A stretch of 64,000 bases of DNA, from the NCBI GenBank assembly GCA_900550475.1, contig URSA01000008.1:62001-126000 (forward strand). Reading direction: 5' to 3'. The position numbers and the translations under genes are program-made. The notes under the pieces were generated by a model. The model saw nothing but the letters and a program-made list of their open reading frames with translations. It had not been told where the DNA came from and made no database searches. Shown piece by piece: positions 22,521 to 31,752 of this stretch. The stretch's first letter is position 1; every line of letters starts with the position of its first letter. The stretch is from an uncultured Lachnospiraceae bacterium. Its GTDB lineage: Bacteria; Bacillota; Clostridia; Lachnospirales; Lachnospiraceae.

Positions 22521-24824
22521 ATGACAGAAGAAAAAAACGAGAAGGTCATTGATGACGGCAAAATAAGTGAATTAAAGGAATTTATGACGCCTGACGAACT
22601 CTATCAGGTTCTTATTAAGCATGTGCAGAAATATCATCCGTCCGATGATATTTCCATGATCGAGAAGGCGTACCGTGTCGCAAGCGAGGCGCACAAGGAT
22701 CAGAGAAGAAAATCGGGAGAACCGTACATCATCCACCCGCTGCATGTGGCGATCATTCTGGCAGATCTTGAGATGGATAAGGAGACGATCGTCGCGGGGC
22801 TTTTACATGATGTGGTGGAAGACACCGTCATGACGGAGGAACAGATCGCCCAGGAGTTCGGAACCGAGGTGGCGCAGCTTGTGGACGGTGTGACCAAGCT
22901 TGCAAATATTCCGCTAAGCAGCGGAAGCGGATCCGAGAGTGACGCCAGACTGGAGATGCAGGCGGAAAATCTGAGAAAGATGTTCCTTGCCATGGCGAAG
23001 GATATCCGGGTAATCATCATCAAGCTGGCAGACCGTCTGCACAATATGCGTACCCTGAAATATCAGAAGCCGGAGAGCCAGCAGCGCATTGCCAAGGAGA
23101 CACTTGAGGTGTATTCGCCCATTGCGCAGAGGCTTGGTATTTCTAAGATCAAGGTGGAGCTGGACGATCTATCCTTAAAATATCTGGAGCCGGATGCCTA
23201 CTACGATCTGGTGGACAAAATTGCCGTCAGGAAGAGCGTGCGCGAAAAGTATATCGGCAGCATCGTGGCGGAGGTGAGCGAACATATCCGTAAGGCGGGA
23301 ATCGAGGCGCAGATCGACGGGCGTGTGAAGCATTTCTTCAGTATCTACAAGAAGATGAAGAACCAGAACAAGACGCTGGATCAGATCTACGACCTGTTCG
23401 CGGTGCGCATTATTGTGGATACGGTGAAGGATTGCTATGCGGCGCTGGGTGTGATCCATGAAATGTATAAGCCCATCCCCGGCAGGTTTAAAGATTATAT
23501 CGCAATGCCCAAGGCAAATATGTATCAGTCCCTCCACACTACGGTGATCGGCTCCACGGGGCAGCCTTTTGAGGTGCAGATCAGAACCTTTGAGATGCAC
23601 AAGGCGGCGGAATACGGAATTGCCGCGCACTGGAAATACAAGGAAGCCTCTGACGGCAAGAAGGTGGAGACGCAGGAGGAGGAGAAGCTCACATGGCTTA
23701 GGCAGATTCTGGAATGGCAGCGTGATACCTCGGACAACAGGGAATTTATGAACCTGCTTAAGAATGATCTGGATTTGTTCTCCGACAATGTGTACTGCTT
23801 TACGCCCAGCGGAGATGTGAAGAACCTTCCGGCGGGCTCGACCCCCATCGATTTTGCCTACAGCATCCACAGTGCGGTGGGAAACAAGATGGTGGGCGCA
23901 AGGGTGAACGGCAAGCTGGTTACGATCGATTACGAGATCAAGAACGGCGACCGTATCGAGATTATCACTTCCCAGAACTCCAAGGGCCCCAGCAGGGACT
24001 GGCTTAATATTGTCAAGAGTACGCAGGCAAAGAACAAGATCAACCAGTGGTTCAAGAATGAGCTGAAGGATGACAACATCATAAAGGGCAAGGAATTGCT
24101 CGCAACCTATTGCAAGACAAAGAATATTGCGCTCTCCAACCTCACAAGACAGGATTACATGGAGGCGATCCAGCGGAAGTACGGTTTTCAGGATTGGGAT
24201 TCCGTGCTGGCTGCGATCGGACACGGTGCTCTGAAGGAGGGGCAGGTCATCAATAAGATGCTGGAGTACTATGACCGGGATCATAAGAAGGAGATGACCA
24301 ATGAGGAGGTGCTTGCCGCTATTGCGGACAATGCCCAGAACACGAAGCAGACCGGAGCAAAATCCAAGAACGGTATTATTGTCAAGGGAATCACGGATGT
24401 TTCCGTGCGTTTCTCCAAGTGCTGTTCTCCCGTACCGGGGGATGAGATCGTGGGCTTTGTCACAAGAGGACGCGGCATTTCCATCCACAGAACCGATTGC
24501 GTGAATGTGCTGAATCTACCAGAGATCGAGAGGGCGCGCCTGATCGAAGCCGAGTGGCAGGCGCCGGATCAGGGAGCGGAAGGAAAGTACATTGCGGATA
24601 TCATCATATACGCCAACAACAGAAACGGGCTTCTGGCGGATATCTCCAAGGCGCTCACGGAGAAAAACATCGATATTCTCTCCATGAACACCAGAACCAA
24701 CAAACAGGGGGTTGCAACCATGCAGACCTCGTTTGAGATCAGCGGAAGAGAAGAACTGAACAGGGTGATAGACAAGATCAGATCCATCGACAGTGTGATC
24801 GACATAGAAAGGACGACAGGCTGA
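22521..24824 (+). CDS. relA: Bifunctional (p)ppGpp synthetase/hydrolase (RelA/SpoT homologue)
   Basis: This 767-residue stringent-response enzyme has an HD hydrolase domain (IHPLHVAIILADL; AGLLHDVVEDT, about 75-105), a synthetase domain (about 240-370; GRVKHFFSIYKKM), a TGS domain (YCFTPSGDVKNLPAGSTPIDFAY, about 430), a conserved Cys/His stretch FSKCCSPVPGDEI (about 635) and a C-terminal ACT domain. HD motif residues look intact, so both activities are likely. It sits in the typical apt-relA-MBL-hemZ cluster. Confidence 0.97.
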   Translation: MTEEKNEKVIDDGKISELKEFMTPDELYQVLIKHVQKYHPSDDISMIEKAYRVASEAHKDQRRKSGEPYIIHPLHVAIILADLEMDKETIVAGLLHDVVEDTVMTEEQIAQEFGTEVAQLVDGVTKLANIPLSSGSGSESDARLEMQAENLRKMFLAMAKDIRVIIIKLADRLHNMRTLKYQKPESQQRIAKETLEVYSPIAQRLGISKIKVELDDLSLKYLEPDAYYDLVDKIAVRKSVREKYIGSIVAEVSEHIRKAGIEAQIDGRVKHFFSIYKKMKNQNKTLDQIYDLFAVRIIVDTVKDCYAALGVIHEMYKPIPGRFKDYIAMPKANMYQSLHTTVIGSTGQPFEVQIRTFEMHKAAEYGIAAHWKYKEASDGKKVETQEEEKLTWLRQILEWQRDTSDNREFMNLLKNDLDLFSDNVYCFTPSGDVKNLPAGSTPIDFAYSIHSAVGNKMVGARVNGKLVTIDYEIKNGDRIEIITSQNSKGPSRDWLNIVKSTQAKNKINQWFKNELKDDNIIKGKELLATYCKTKNIALSNLTRQDYMEAIQRKYGFQDWDSVLAAIGHGALKEGQVINKMLEYYDRDHKKEMTNEEVLAAIADNAQNTKQTGAKSKNGIIVKGITDVSVRFSKCCSPVPGDEIVGFVTRGRGISIHRTDCVNVLNLPEIERARLIEAEWQAPDQGAEGKYIADIIIYANNRNGLLADISKALTEKNIDILSMNTRTNKQGVATMQTSFEISGREELNRVIDKIRSIDSVIDIERTTG

Positions 24825-25453
24825 TGGCAGAAATCAGAATCGGACGTATGGTGCTTGGCAGCTATGCAACCAACTGCTATCTGCTCTACAAAGAGGAGGA
24901 TCCCCGGGTGATCGTGGTGGATCCGGCAGATCAGGGAGAGCAGATTTATAAGAAATTGACGGAGAAAGGCTTTCAGGTGGAAGCTATTTTCCTCACCCAC
25001 GGTCATTTCGACCATATCTGGGGGGCAAAGGCACTGAAGGAGATTTCCGGGGCGAAGATTTATGCCCTTGCGGAGGAGGTGCCGCTTTTGGAGAGCGCGA
25101 AACTGAATGTATCCCAGTGGGCGGGCAGAGCCTGCGTGCTGACACCGGATGTCCTGCTCTCCGACGGTGAGGAGGTTACGGTTGCCGGAATGTCCTGCAA
25201 GGTGCTTGCAACGCCCGGCCACACGGCGGGAAGCTGCTGCTACTATTTCCCTGCCGGGGAGCTTTGTGTGTGCGGCGATACCATTTTTCAGGAATCCGTG
25301 GGAAGAACGGACTTCCCTACCGGAAGCGCGAGCGCACTGGTAAACTCCATACGGGAGAAGATCTTTACATTGCCGGATGGCGTGCAGCTTTATCCGGGGC
25401 ACGGCGACAGCACCACGGTTGAACATGAAAAGCAGTATAATCCCTATTGTTAG
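24824..25453 (+). CDS. MBL-fold metallo-hydrolase (glyoxalase II-like)
   Basis: This 209-residue metallo-beta-lactamase-fold protein has the zinc motif THGHFDHIWG (about 64-73), further ligands in TPGHTAGSC, GDTIF and a C-terminal PGHGDSTTV. The fold hydrolyses thioesters such as S-lactoylglutathione, but substrates vary and this clade (next to relA in Clostridia) has no agreed function. It overlaps the relA stop by one base. Confidence 0.92.
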   Translation: MAEIRIGRMVLGSYATNCYLLYKEEDPRVIVVDPADQGEQIYKKLTEKGFQVEAIFLTHGHFDHIWGAKALKEISGAKIYALAEEVPLLESAKLNVSQWAGRACVLTPDVLLSDGEEVTVAGMSCKVLATPGHTAGSCCYYFPAGELCVCGDTIFQESVGRTDFPTGSASALVNSIREKIFTLPDGVQLYPGHGDSTTVEHEKQYNPYC

Positions 25454-25464
25454 CGGAGCGGATG

Positions 25465-26952
25465 ATGGCATTTACAGTACAAACAAACAGAACAGATTAC
25501 GAATATGATATTCACTCACTGGTGAAGGCTTTTTATCCACAGGAGAGTGTAAACGTGCTCACACCGGATACGGGGGAGAGCAAAAGAAAGGAACTGCTGG
25601 AGGATCTTCGGATGGAGGTCCTCCTGTTTCGGAACGGGGAAGGAAGCGACGGAGCAAAGATTGCCTTTTTTAGTGAGGACGGCAAAAAGACCGTCCATTC
25701 TTTTGCTTATACCGGCGATGAGGAGGATGAGAAGGAATTTAAGAAGGCAACCAAGCGATTTCTGTACGAGGTGCTCACGGAGGAGACGGGCAGGAGTCTG
25801 CCGTGGGGAAACCTGACAGGAATCCGTCCGACCAAGATTGCCATGGGGCTTTTGGAGGAGGGAAGCACGCCTGCGCAGACGGAGGCTTTCCTTAGGGAGA
25901 GCCATTTTGTCAGCGGGGAGAAAGCGGCGCTTGCGGTGGATATCGCAGAGCGCGAAAAAAAAATCTTAGCGGATATCCACTATGAGAATGGGTACAGTCT
26001 TTATATCGGGATTCCGTTTTGCCCCACCACCTGCCTGTATTGTTCCTTTACCTCCAACCCGATCTGCAAGTGGCGTGACCGTGTGGGGGAGTATATCGAC
26101 TGCCTGATCCGGGAAATGCGCTTCACAAGGGAAGCATTCGACGGAAAAATACTGGACAGTGTATACATAGGTGGGGGAACGCCCACAACACTGACGGCAG
26201 AGCAGTTTGACCGTCTGCTGACCGCACTTAAGGAAATCTTTGATTTTTCCACCGTGCAGGAGTTTACTGTGGAGGCGGGGAGAGCGGACAGCATTACGAG
26301 GGATAAGCTGGAAATCCTGAAAAAGCATAAGGTGGGACGCATCAGCGTGAACCCGCAGACCATGAAGGAGGAGACCCTTAGGCTGATCGGAAGACAGGCG
26401 ACGGCGGCACAGGTGAAGGAAGCCTTTGCACTCGCCAGAGAGGTGGGCAGCTTCAACATTAATATGGATATTATTCTGGGACTTCCGGGAGAGGACAAGG
26501 CGGATGTGCAGCGCACCATAGAGGAGATAATTGCTTTGAAACCGGATTCCCTGACTGTCCATTCCCTTGCCACCAAGCGCGCCTCAAAGCTGGCACAGTG
26601 GATCCTGGAGAACGGCATTTCTACCATCCGCAACACGGATGCCACCATGGCGATCGCCGCCGAAGGCGCCGCGCAGATGGGGATGCACCCCTACTACCTC
26701 TACCGCCAGAAAAACATGTCCGGCAATTTTGAAAATGTGGGCTACGCCACCGAGGGCAACTACGGTATCTACAACATTCTGATCATGGAGGAGAAACAGA
26801 CGATCGTCGCATTGGGTGCCGGAAGCATCAGCAAGCGCGTTTATCCGGGCGGCAGGATCGAGCGAAGTGAGAATGTCAAGGACGTGGGGCTTTACATGGA
26901 GAAAATCGATGAGATGATCGAGCGGAAGCGGAAGCTGTTTGAAGAAGAATAG
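25465..26952 (+). CDS. hemZ: Coproporphyrinogen dehydrogenase HemZ (radical SAM)
   Basis: This 495-residue protein is of the HemN-related HemZ type. The radical-SAM motif is IPFCPTTCLYCSF (CxxxCxxC, about 180-190), followed by YIGGGTPTTLTAEQ and VEAGRADSI. An about 170-residue N-terminal domain is specific to HemZ. The family is linked to oxygen-independent oxidation of coproporphyrinogen III, though its role in clostridia without full haem synthesis is unclear. ATG 25465 has GGAG 6 bases upstream. hisS and aspS, the usual next genes, are missing here; a degenerate region follows. Confidence 0.92.
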   Translation: MAFTVQTNRTDYEYDIHSLVKAFYPQESVNVLTPDTGESKRKELLEDLRMEVLLFRNGEGSDGAKIAFFSEDGKKTVHSFAYTGDEEDEKEFKKATKRFLYEVLTEETGRSLPWGNLTGIRPTKIAMGLLEEGSTPAQTEAFLRESHFVSGEKAALAVDIAEREKKILADIHYENGYSLYIGIPFCPTTCLYCSFTSNPICKWRDRVGEYIDCLIREMRFTREAFDGKILDSVYIGGGTPTTLTAEQFDRLLTALKEIFDFSTVQEFTVEAGRADSITRDKLEILKKHKVGRISVNPQTMKEETLRLIGRQATAAQVKEAFALAREVGSFNINMDIILGLPGEDKADVQRTIEEIIALKPDSLTVHSLATKRASKLAQWILENGISTIRNTDATMAIAAEGAAQMGMHPYYLYRQKNMSGNFENVGYATEGNYGIYNILIMEEKQTIVALGAGSISKRVYPGGRIERSENVKDVGLYMEKIDEMIERKRKLFEEE

Positions 26953-26977
26953 CTGGATTTTCTATAAAATATTATAG

Positions 26978-27239
26978 TTACGTCGTCTGCACCGGTGGTT
27001 TCATTTTCTGCTTCGGCACATGGGAAAGGTACTTATCAAGTCGCGTTTCTTCTAATGTGGCAACCAATTCCATAAATGGCTGTAAGTCTCCCTCAGCAGC
27101 ATATTTGTCCAATGCATTATAATAATCCAGCCGGTCTTCTTTCGCCACAGATACCGGTAAGAAACCATTTTTAAGCAACTGGTAGTTCATAAGAAGTCTT
27201 GATGTTCTGCCGTTACCATCTAAAAAAGGATGAATACAA
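26978..27239 (-). pseudogene. Fic-family protein, C-terminal fragment
   Basis: On the minus strand the frame encodes the Fic catalytic motif HPFLDGNGR followed by TSRLLMNYQLLKNGFLPV and a C-terminal helix region ending at 26978. Upstream (above about 27239) the frame stays open for some codons but loses any Fic similarity, because the DNA there belongs to a plus-strand GNAT fragment. The first two thirds of the protein, including the inhibitory-helix-interacting region, are gone. Fic enzymes transfer AMP or other nucleotides to proteins. This is a broken gene. Confidence 0.8.
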
Positions 27240-27465
27240 ATGTGGACAGACAGCAGCGTGGAAGAATTGCAGGATGGATTCCGGGAATTGGCAGGGAAAA
27301 GAGATGCGGCATGCTTTATAAAATACGTTGACGATCAACCTGTTGGGTTTGCGCAGTGTCAGTTGCGGCATGACTATGTGGAAGGAACCGAGAACTCCCC
27401 CGAGGGATATCTGGAGGGAATTTTTGTTACCGGGGAATATCGGAAAAAAGGATACGTAGGAGAGA
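27240..27465 (+). pseudogene. GNAT acetyltransferase, internal fragment
   Basis: The frame reads MWTDSSVEELQDGF, then QPVGFAQCQLRHDYVEG and YLEGIFVTGEYRKKGY, which match the first half of aminoglycoside 6'-N-acetyltransferase-like GNAT proteins. It stops resembling the family right after YRKKGY, just where the acetyl-CoA-binding part should continue, and soon meets the convergent SHOCT gene. The normal N-terminal strand before MWTDSS is also absent. Both ends are therefore truncated, and no activity is expected. Confidence 0.7.
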
Positions 27466-27474
27466 AAGGGCGGT

Positions 27475-27963
27475 CTAAAGTCCCAGTATTTTCTTCTTTG
27501 CGGCGGTAAATTCATCCTCGGTTATAATGCCCTGTTTATAAAGGTCATTGTATTTTCTGATTTCGTCCGCGCCGGAATGGGCAGGAGTTACAGGCACACG
27601 GCTGGCCTTTGTTTCTGAAATTTTCTCAAAAATGAGCTGGTAGAACTGCTCCGCTTTTTCAGAATCGGAGAGCCAGCTCAGAAGAACAACATTTTCATCC
27701 TGCTGTGTGCCTCGTGTGGGGCCATACACCAGGTCAAATTTTGGAGAGCTCGGGTTCGATCCGGGCGTGATAAACTGAAAATATCCACCGTTGATGCCGG
27801 GCTTTTTATAGCCGATGGAGGTCAGATCGGAATAGAAAAAGGTCTTGTTTCCCTTGGCTCCGGAAAAGAAAGCGTATGTCGTAAGCCCTTTTCTTTCAAT
27901 TTCAATCCGATCTTCATAAGCAATCATTGTTCCGTTGATACCTTTTAACCGCATCAGTTCCAT
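27475..27963 (-). CDS. PH-like/SHOCT-domain protein
   Basis: This 162-residue protein has an N-terminal beta-rich domain (about 1-110; KGINGTMIAYEDRIEIERKG, DUF4429-like) and a C-terminal SHOCT motif (DEIRKYNDLYKQGIITEDEF, then KKKILGL). SHOCT segments mediate oligomerisation. Start 27963 is preferred over 27978 because GGAGG lies 7 bases before it. It appears intact between three gene fragments. Function unknown; it might be a passenger of a mobile segment. Confidence 0.8.
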   Translation of the reverse strand: MELMRLKGINGTMIAYEDRIEIERKGLTTYAFFSGAKGNKTFFYSDLTSIGYKKPGINGGYFQFITPGSNPSSPKFDLVYGPTRGTQQDENVVLLSWLSDSEKAEQFYQLIFEKISETKASRVPVTPAHSGADEIRKYNDLYKQGIITEDEFTAAKKKILGL

Positions 27964-28016
27964 ACAAAATCCTCCCATAACACCTTACTTGATTTTACCA
28001 TAAAAGAATGTACTAA

Positions 28017-28457
28017 TACACAGGAAATTTTGCGAAAAGACAGGGAATGGCGGGGGAAGTGCCGGAATATATCCTTGACATCTTTGAAGCGGGTGAGCAC
28101 ACCTTGCTGTACCATGAGAATGGAGACGGTGTTGCATTGTCGGGCGGTGAGGCGCAGAAGGTGGCAATCGCCGGAGCGTTGTATAAAGATGCGCCCTTTG
28201 TGATTCTGGACGGGCCGACGGCGGCGCTTGATCCGGTTGCGGAGGCGGAAATCTATGAAACCTTTGATGTGCCGGTCGGAGAAAAGACGGCGATCTATGT
28301 CTCGCACCGGATGAGCAGTTGTAAGTTCTGCGACCTTATTGTGGTTTTGGCGGAGGGTGAGATCGCGGAGGAGGGAGACCATGAATCACTTTTACAGAGG
28401 GGAGGCATCTATGCCGGACTTTACCGCACACAGGCACAATACTACAACGAGGGCTGA
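28017..28457 (+). pseudogene. ABC-transporter ATPase, C-terminal fragment
   Basis: The frame contains the signature LSGGEAQKVAIAGAL, Walker B FVILDGPTAALDP (catalytic Glu replaced by Gly in this reading) and the H-loop region YVSHRMSSCKFCD, then a normal C-terminus. Walker A, the Q-loop and all membrane segments are absent; the frame begins after a stop at 28014. It looks like the last quarter of an ABC exporter subunit. Not functional on its own. Confidence 0.85.
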
Positions 28458-28486
28458 TTGAAAATGTGACCGGGGAATGCTACAAT
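28458..28486 (+). promoter_or_regulatory. Promoter of the RdgB-family gene
   Basis: TTGAAA (28458-28463), a 17-base spacer and TACAAT (28481-28486). The predicted transcript start is just before the ATG at 28530, which supports that start. Confidence 0.6.
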
Positions 28487-28529
28487 GGCAATGTCCGATG
28501 AGAGAGAAACGGACAGGAAGGGTTTTGGA

Positions 28530-29156
28530 ATGGCAATGGAACAGAGAACAATATTATATGGGACGGGAAATCCGGCAAAGCTGGATGCCATGAGAAGGAG
28601 GCTGCGCACGCTGGGTGTGGAAGTGACCGGATTGAACGAGATGCGGGAAAAGGGCTATGCGATCCCTGTTGTATCGGAGAACGGAACCACGCCGCTTGAA
28701 AATGCGAGACTGAAGGCAAGGGCATATTTTGCGGCGTTTCATATGCCGGTGTTTTCCTGTGATTCCGGGTTGTTCTTTGACAATGTTTCAGAGGAGGATC
28801 AGCCGGGCGTGCATGTCCGCACCGTAAACGGAAAGTACCTGACGGATGAGGAAATGGTGGCACACTATACCGGGCTGGTTCATAAGTACGGAAACCTGAC
28901 GGCACACTATAAGAACGCCATTTGTCTGATTCTGGATGAGCATAGCGAGTACGAGGCGATGGAGCCATCCATGGAGAGTGAGAAATTTATCATAACGGAC
29001 AAGCCTTACGCAAGAACCAAGAAGGGGTTCCCACTTGACAGCCTGTCCCTCGATATCAAAACCGGAAAATATTATTACGACCTGCCGGAGGAGGCACTGG
29101 ATCAGGTGGCGGTGGAGGATGGATTTCTACAATTCTTCGCCGGGGTGCTCCGCTGA
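28530..29156 (+). CDS. Non-canonical purine NTP pyrophosphatase, RdgB/HAM1 family
   Basis: This 208-residue protein starts with the nucleotide-binding motif TGNPAKLDAMRRRL, has TPLENARLKARAY and the SCDSGLFFD motif of HAM1-like enzymes. The family hydrolyses ITP and XTP to keep them out of DNA. It differs from typical RdgB in the loop before CDSGL, so substrate may differ. GGAAGGG lies 7 bases before ATG 28530. The last 30 bases overlap the end of the convergent DUF202 gene. Confidence 0.85.
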   Translation: MAMEQRTILYGTGNPAKLDAMRRRLRTLGVEVTGLNEMREKGYAIPVVSENGTTPLENARLKARAYFAAFHMPVFSCDSGLFFDNVSEEDQPGVHVRTVNGKYLTDEEMVAHYTGLVHKYGNLTAHYKNAICLILDEHSEYEAMEPSMESEKFIITDKPYARTKKGFPLDSLSLDIKTGKYYYDLPEEALDQVAVEDGFLQFFAGVLR

Positions 29157-29636
29157 AGGGTCAAATACATAGACCTGATCCTCGGTTTCTTTTGCCAACC
29201 GGCTGGCGCGTTCTTCCATGGCGGCGAGGCTGCGCTTTAGCTTGGGATAGGTGGTTGCATCTTTGTATATAAAGTAAACGGAAACCAGAAACAGGCATGC
29301 GGAAAGGATGTTGGAGAAGGTGGTGTTGACGCCCAGAAGCGGAAGCGCCTCGTGCAGCGTAGCACCGCTTCCCATCAGTGTGACGATGGTGCGCAGGTAG
29401 GAAAGGTGGGTCCTGTCCGCGGCGAGGCGGCTGTTTGTGAGCGCCAGATCCGTGCGGATCTTGGCAAACTCAGTCCTTTCCATGGCTAAACTGTTCTGGT
29501 TGAAGGCAAGCGCATCATCGGCGGCGATGGAATCCGGGATCTTTCTCGGGCTGCCGGAACCGATCTCCGCGTTGATGAGTGCTTTTTCTTTTTTCTCTGT
29601 TTTGTTCTGCATATGTTTTCTCCGTTTCCCAAACAT
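29127..29636 (-). CDS. DUF202-family membrane protein
   Basis: This 169-residue protein has a basic/polar N-terminus, then the DUF202 hallmark ERTEFAKIRTDLALTNSRLAADRTHLSYLRT, two membrane segments (TIVTLMGSGATLHEALPLLG, ILSACLFLVSVYFIY) and a charged C-terminal helix. Function unknown (YidH-like). Either ATG 29636 (AGAGGAG before it) or 29612 (GGAG before it) may be the start. The 3' end overlaps the convergent RdgB-family gene by 30 bases, and no terminator is visible there. Confidence 0.82.
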   Translation of the reverse strand: MFGKRRKHMQNKTEKKEKALINAEIGSGSPRKIPDSIAADDALAFNQNSLAMERTEFAKIRTDLALTNSRLAADRTHLSYLRTIVTLMGSGATLHEALPLLGVNTTFSNILSACLFLVSVYFIYKDATTYPKLKRSLAAMEERASRLAKETEDQVYVFDPSAEHPGEEL

Positions 29637-29679
29637 CTCTCTCCTCTCATTTTACCGTTTCTTGGGCAAAATTACAATC

Positions 29680-29708
29680 TTAACAGTTTTTTTGTTGTGT
29701 GCTATAAT
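29680..29708 (+). promoter_or_regulatory. Promoter of the Rrf2-asparaginase unit
   Basis: TTAACA (29680-29685), a 17-base spacer and TATAAT (29703-29708), about 100 bases before the Rrf2 start. This leaves an untranslated leader of roughly 93 bases in which I see no clear structure. Confidence 0.65.
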
Positions 29709-29807
29709 AAGCCTCAAGGAAAAGAAGCGGCTGTGAAGCAGGATGCGGAGTGCGATAGTACGGATTCTTATCATGTATTACAAAAGCGGGAAGGGGCGGA
29801 GAAAGAA

Positions 29808-30242
29808 ATGAAGATTTCCACAAAGGGGCGCTACGCGCTGCGCCTGATGATCGATCTGGCAATCAACTGTGACGGGACACCGGTCAGCATCAAGGATATT
29901 TCCGCAAGACAGGACATTTCGGACAAGTATCTGGAACAGATTATTTCCACATTGAACAAAGCGGGATTCGTAAAGAGCGTGAGAGGCCCGCAGGGGGGCT
30001 ATACCCTGACCAGACAACCAAGGGAGTATACGGTGGGGATGATCTTGCGGCTGACGGAGGGAAGCCTTGCGCCGGTTTCCTGTCTGGAGCATGAACCGAA
30101 TACCTGTGACAGACAGGAGTTCTGTGCCACCCTCAGATTGTGGAAAATGCTGGATGAGGCGATAAAGGGTGTGGTGGACAAAGTCACTCTGGAGGATCTT
30201 GTGGCGTGGCAGAGAGAGACGGTTGATAACTACGTGATTTAG
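29808..30242 (+). CDS. Rrf2-family transcriptional regulator, probable Fe-S type
   Basis: This 144-residue protein has an N-terminal winged helix (MKISTKGRYALRLMIDLA; SIKDISARQDISDKYLEQI; SVRGPQGGYTL) and three cysteines in CLEHEPNTCDRQEFC, spaced C-x7-C-x5-C, close to IscR-type cluster ligands. It may sense Fe-S status, so the SmsC/SmsB-like genes at 10-12 kb are possible targets (inference). ATG 29808 has GGCGGAG 7 bases upstream; the frame is open further 5' without a site. Asparaginase follows after 27 bases. Confidence 0.9.
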   Translation: MKISTKGRYALRLMIDLAINCDGTPVSIKDISARQDISDKYLEQIISTLNKAGFVKSVRGPQGGYTLTRQPREYTVGMILRLTEGSLAPVSCLEHEPNTCDRQEFCATLRLWKMLDEAIKGVVDKVTLEDLVAWQRETVDNYVI

Positions 30243-30269
30243 AACGAATGGCAACAGACGGGAGGAAAC

Positions 30270-31271
30270 ATGAAAAAAATTCTGCTGATCGCAACGGGCG
30301 GAACGATCGCCTCTGTCTATACAAGAGAGGGGCTTGCACCCAAAATCGAGGCGGGGGAACTGCTCTCCTATGTGGAGGAGCACAGAGAGTTCTGCCATGT
30401 GGATACCGTGCAGCCGTTTGGGCTGGACAGCACCAATATACGGGGAGAACACTGGCTTCGGATTGCGGCATTGATCGAGGAACAATATGAGGCGTATGAC
30501 GGCTTCGTGGTCTGCCATGGAACGGACACTATGGCGTACACCGCCGCAGCACTCTCTTACCTGATACAGAACAGCAGCAAGCCGGTGGTGGTTACCGGGG
30601 CGCAGAAGCCCATTGATCTGCCGGTGACGGATGCCCGTACAAACCTCTTGGACAGTCTGCGCTTTGCGGCGGACGACAGAGCCCATGATGTCAATATTGT
30701 GTTTGGCGGAAAGGTGATCGCAGGGACAAGGGCGAAGAAGGAGCGGTCAAAGAGCTACAATGCGTTTTCCAGCATCAACTATCCTGCGATTGCGATGATT
30801 CAGGAGGGCAGGATCATTTTTTATGTGGACGACAAGGACAAAAAAACCGGAATGCAGCGGTTCTACCACAAGATCAATGAAAACATTCTGCTGCTCAAAC
30901 TGATACCGGGGATGGACGCGGCGCTGTTGAACCGGCTCTTTCCTTATTATGACGGCGTGATTATAGAATCCTTTGGCGTAGGCGGTTTCCCGGATTACGG
31001 CAAGACCGCGTTCTTTGATGAGATCAAGCATTGGACAGAGGCGGGAAAAGTGATAATGATGGTGACGCAGGTTACCCATGAGGGAAGTGACATGGGGATA
31101 TATCGTGTGGGGCGGCTGATCAAAGAAAATTTTGACCTGATGGAGGCGTATGATATGACGCTGGAGGCCACGGTTACCAAGGTGATGTGGGCGGTGGCGC
31201 AGGCGGAAAGTATGTCGCAATTCAGGGATTTGTTTTACGAAACTGTGAACCACGATCTTTTGTTTGTATAA
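30270..31271 (+). CDS. L-asparaginase, type I
   Basis: This 333-residue cytoplasmic asparaginase has the two catalytic threonine motifs LLIATGGTIASVY (N-terminus) and VVCHGTDTMAYTA (about 87), plus VVVTGAQKP. It hydrolyses asparagine to aspartate and ammonia. No signal peptide is present. It likely shares a transcript with the Rrf2 gene and is followed by a strong hairpin terminator. Confidence 0.95.
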   Translation: MKKILLIATGGTIASVYTREGLAPKIEAGELLSYVEEHREFCHVDTVQPFGLDSTNIRGEHWLRIAALIEEQYEAYDGFVVCHGTDTMAYTAAALSYLIQNSSKPVVVTGAQKPIDLPVTDARTNLLDSLRFAADDRAHDVNIVFGGKVIAGTRAKKERSKSYNAFSSINYPAIAMIQEGRIIFYVDDKDKKTGMQRFYHKINENILLLKLIPGMDAALLNRLFPYYDGVIIESFGVGGFPDYGKTAFFDEIKHWTEAGKVIMMVTQVTHEGSDMGIYRVGRLIKENFDLMEAYDMTLEATVTKVMWAVAQAESMSQFRDLFYETVNHDLLFV

Positions 31272-31300
31272 TATCATAGAATCTCCATATGTTGATGAGA

Positions 31301-31351
31301 GGGTGCAATGTGCATGAAAGTTGGTTACGCCATGCGCTATTGCACCCTTTT
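31301..31351 (+). terminator. Strong intrinsic terminator after asparaginase
   Basis: GGGTGCAAT-GTGCATG pairs with CATGCGC-(t)-ATTGCACCC around a 14-base loop, and TTTTCC follows. An extended -10 (TGG-TATGAT, 31358-31366) just after it may start the next transcript. Confidence 0.8.
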
Positions 31352-31395
31352 CCGTATTGGTATGATATAGAAAATCGGAGGGATAAGATACCATT

Positions 31396-31728
31396 ATGGG
31401 CAGGGAGAAAAAGAGCAGCAACGTGGAGATCGGCAGCAGGCTGCGACTTATCAGGGAAAATCTCGGAAAGTCACAGGCAGAGTTCTCTGAGATTCTGGAG
31501 ATCGGTGACGACCATTACCGAAAGTTGGAGAGCGGAAGCACAGGGCTGACCATCGAAAAGGTTCGTATTTTATATGAAAAGCTGAATATTGATCCGACTT
31601 ATCTTTTGACAGGCGAGAAACCGGAGGAGTTTGATCTTGATAAATATTTGGTAAACTGCAGCAAGGAGCAGAGGGACAAACTGCTTCGGAGATGTTTGGA
31701 TTATATAGCCGGCTACATTATGAGATGA
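31396..31728 (+). CDS. XRE-family helix-turn-helix regulator
   Basis: This 110-residue protein has an HTH_3 domain (about 12-70; IGSRLRLIRENLGKSQAEFSEILEI, YRKLESGSTGLTIEKVRILYEKL) and a short C-terminal tail (KYLVNCSKEQRDKLLRRCLDY). It binds DNA; the target is unknown. It is bounded by terminators on both sides, so monocistronic. Confidence 0.88.
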   Translation: MGREKKSSNVEIGSRLRLIRENLGKSQAEFSEILEIGDDHYRKLESGSTGLTIEKVRILYEKLNIDPTYLLTGEKPEEFDLDKYLVNCSKEQRDKLLRRCLDYIAGYIMR

Positions 31729-31752
31729 TGCGGACGGTGAGAGATATACAAT

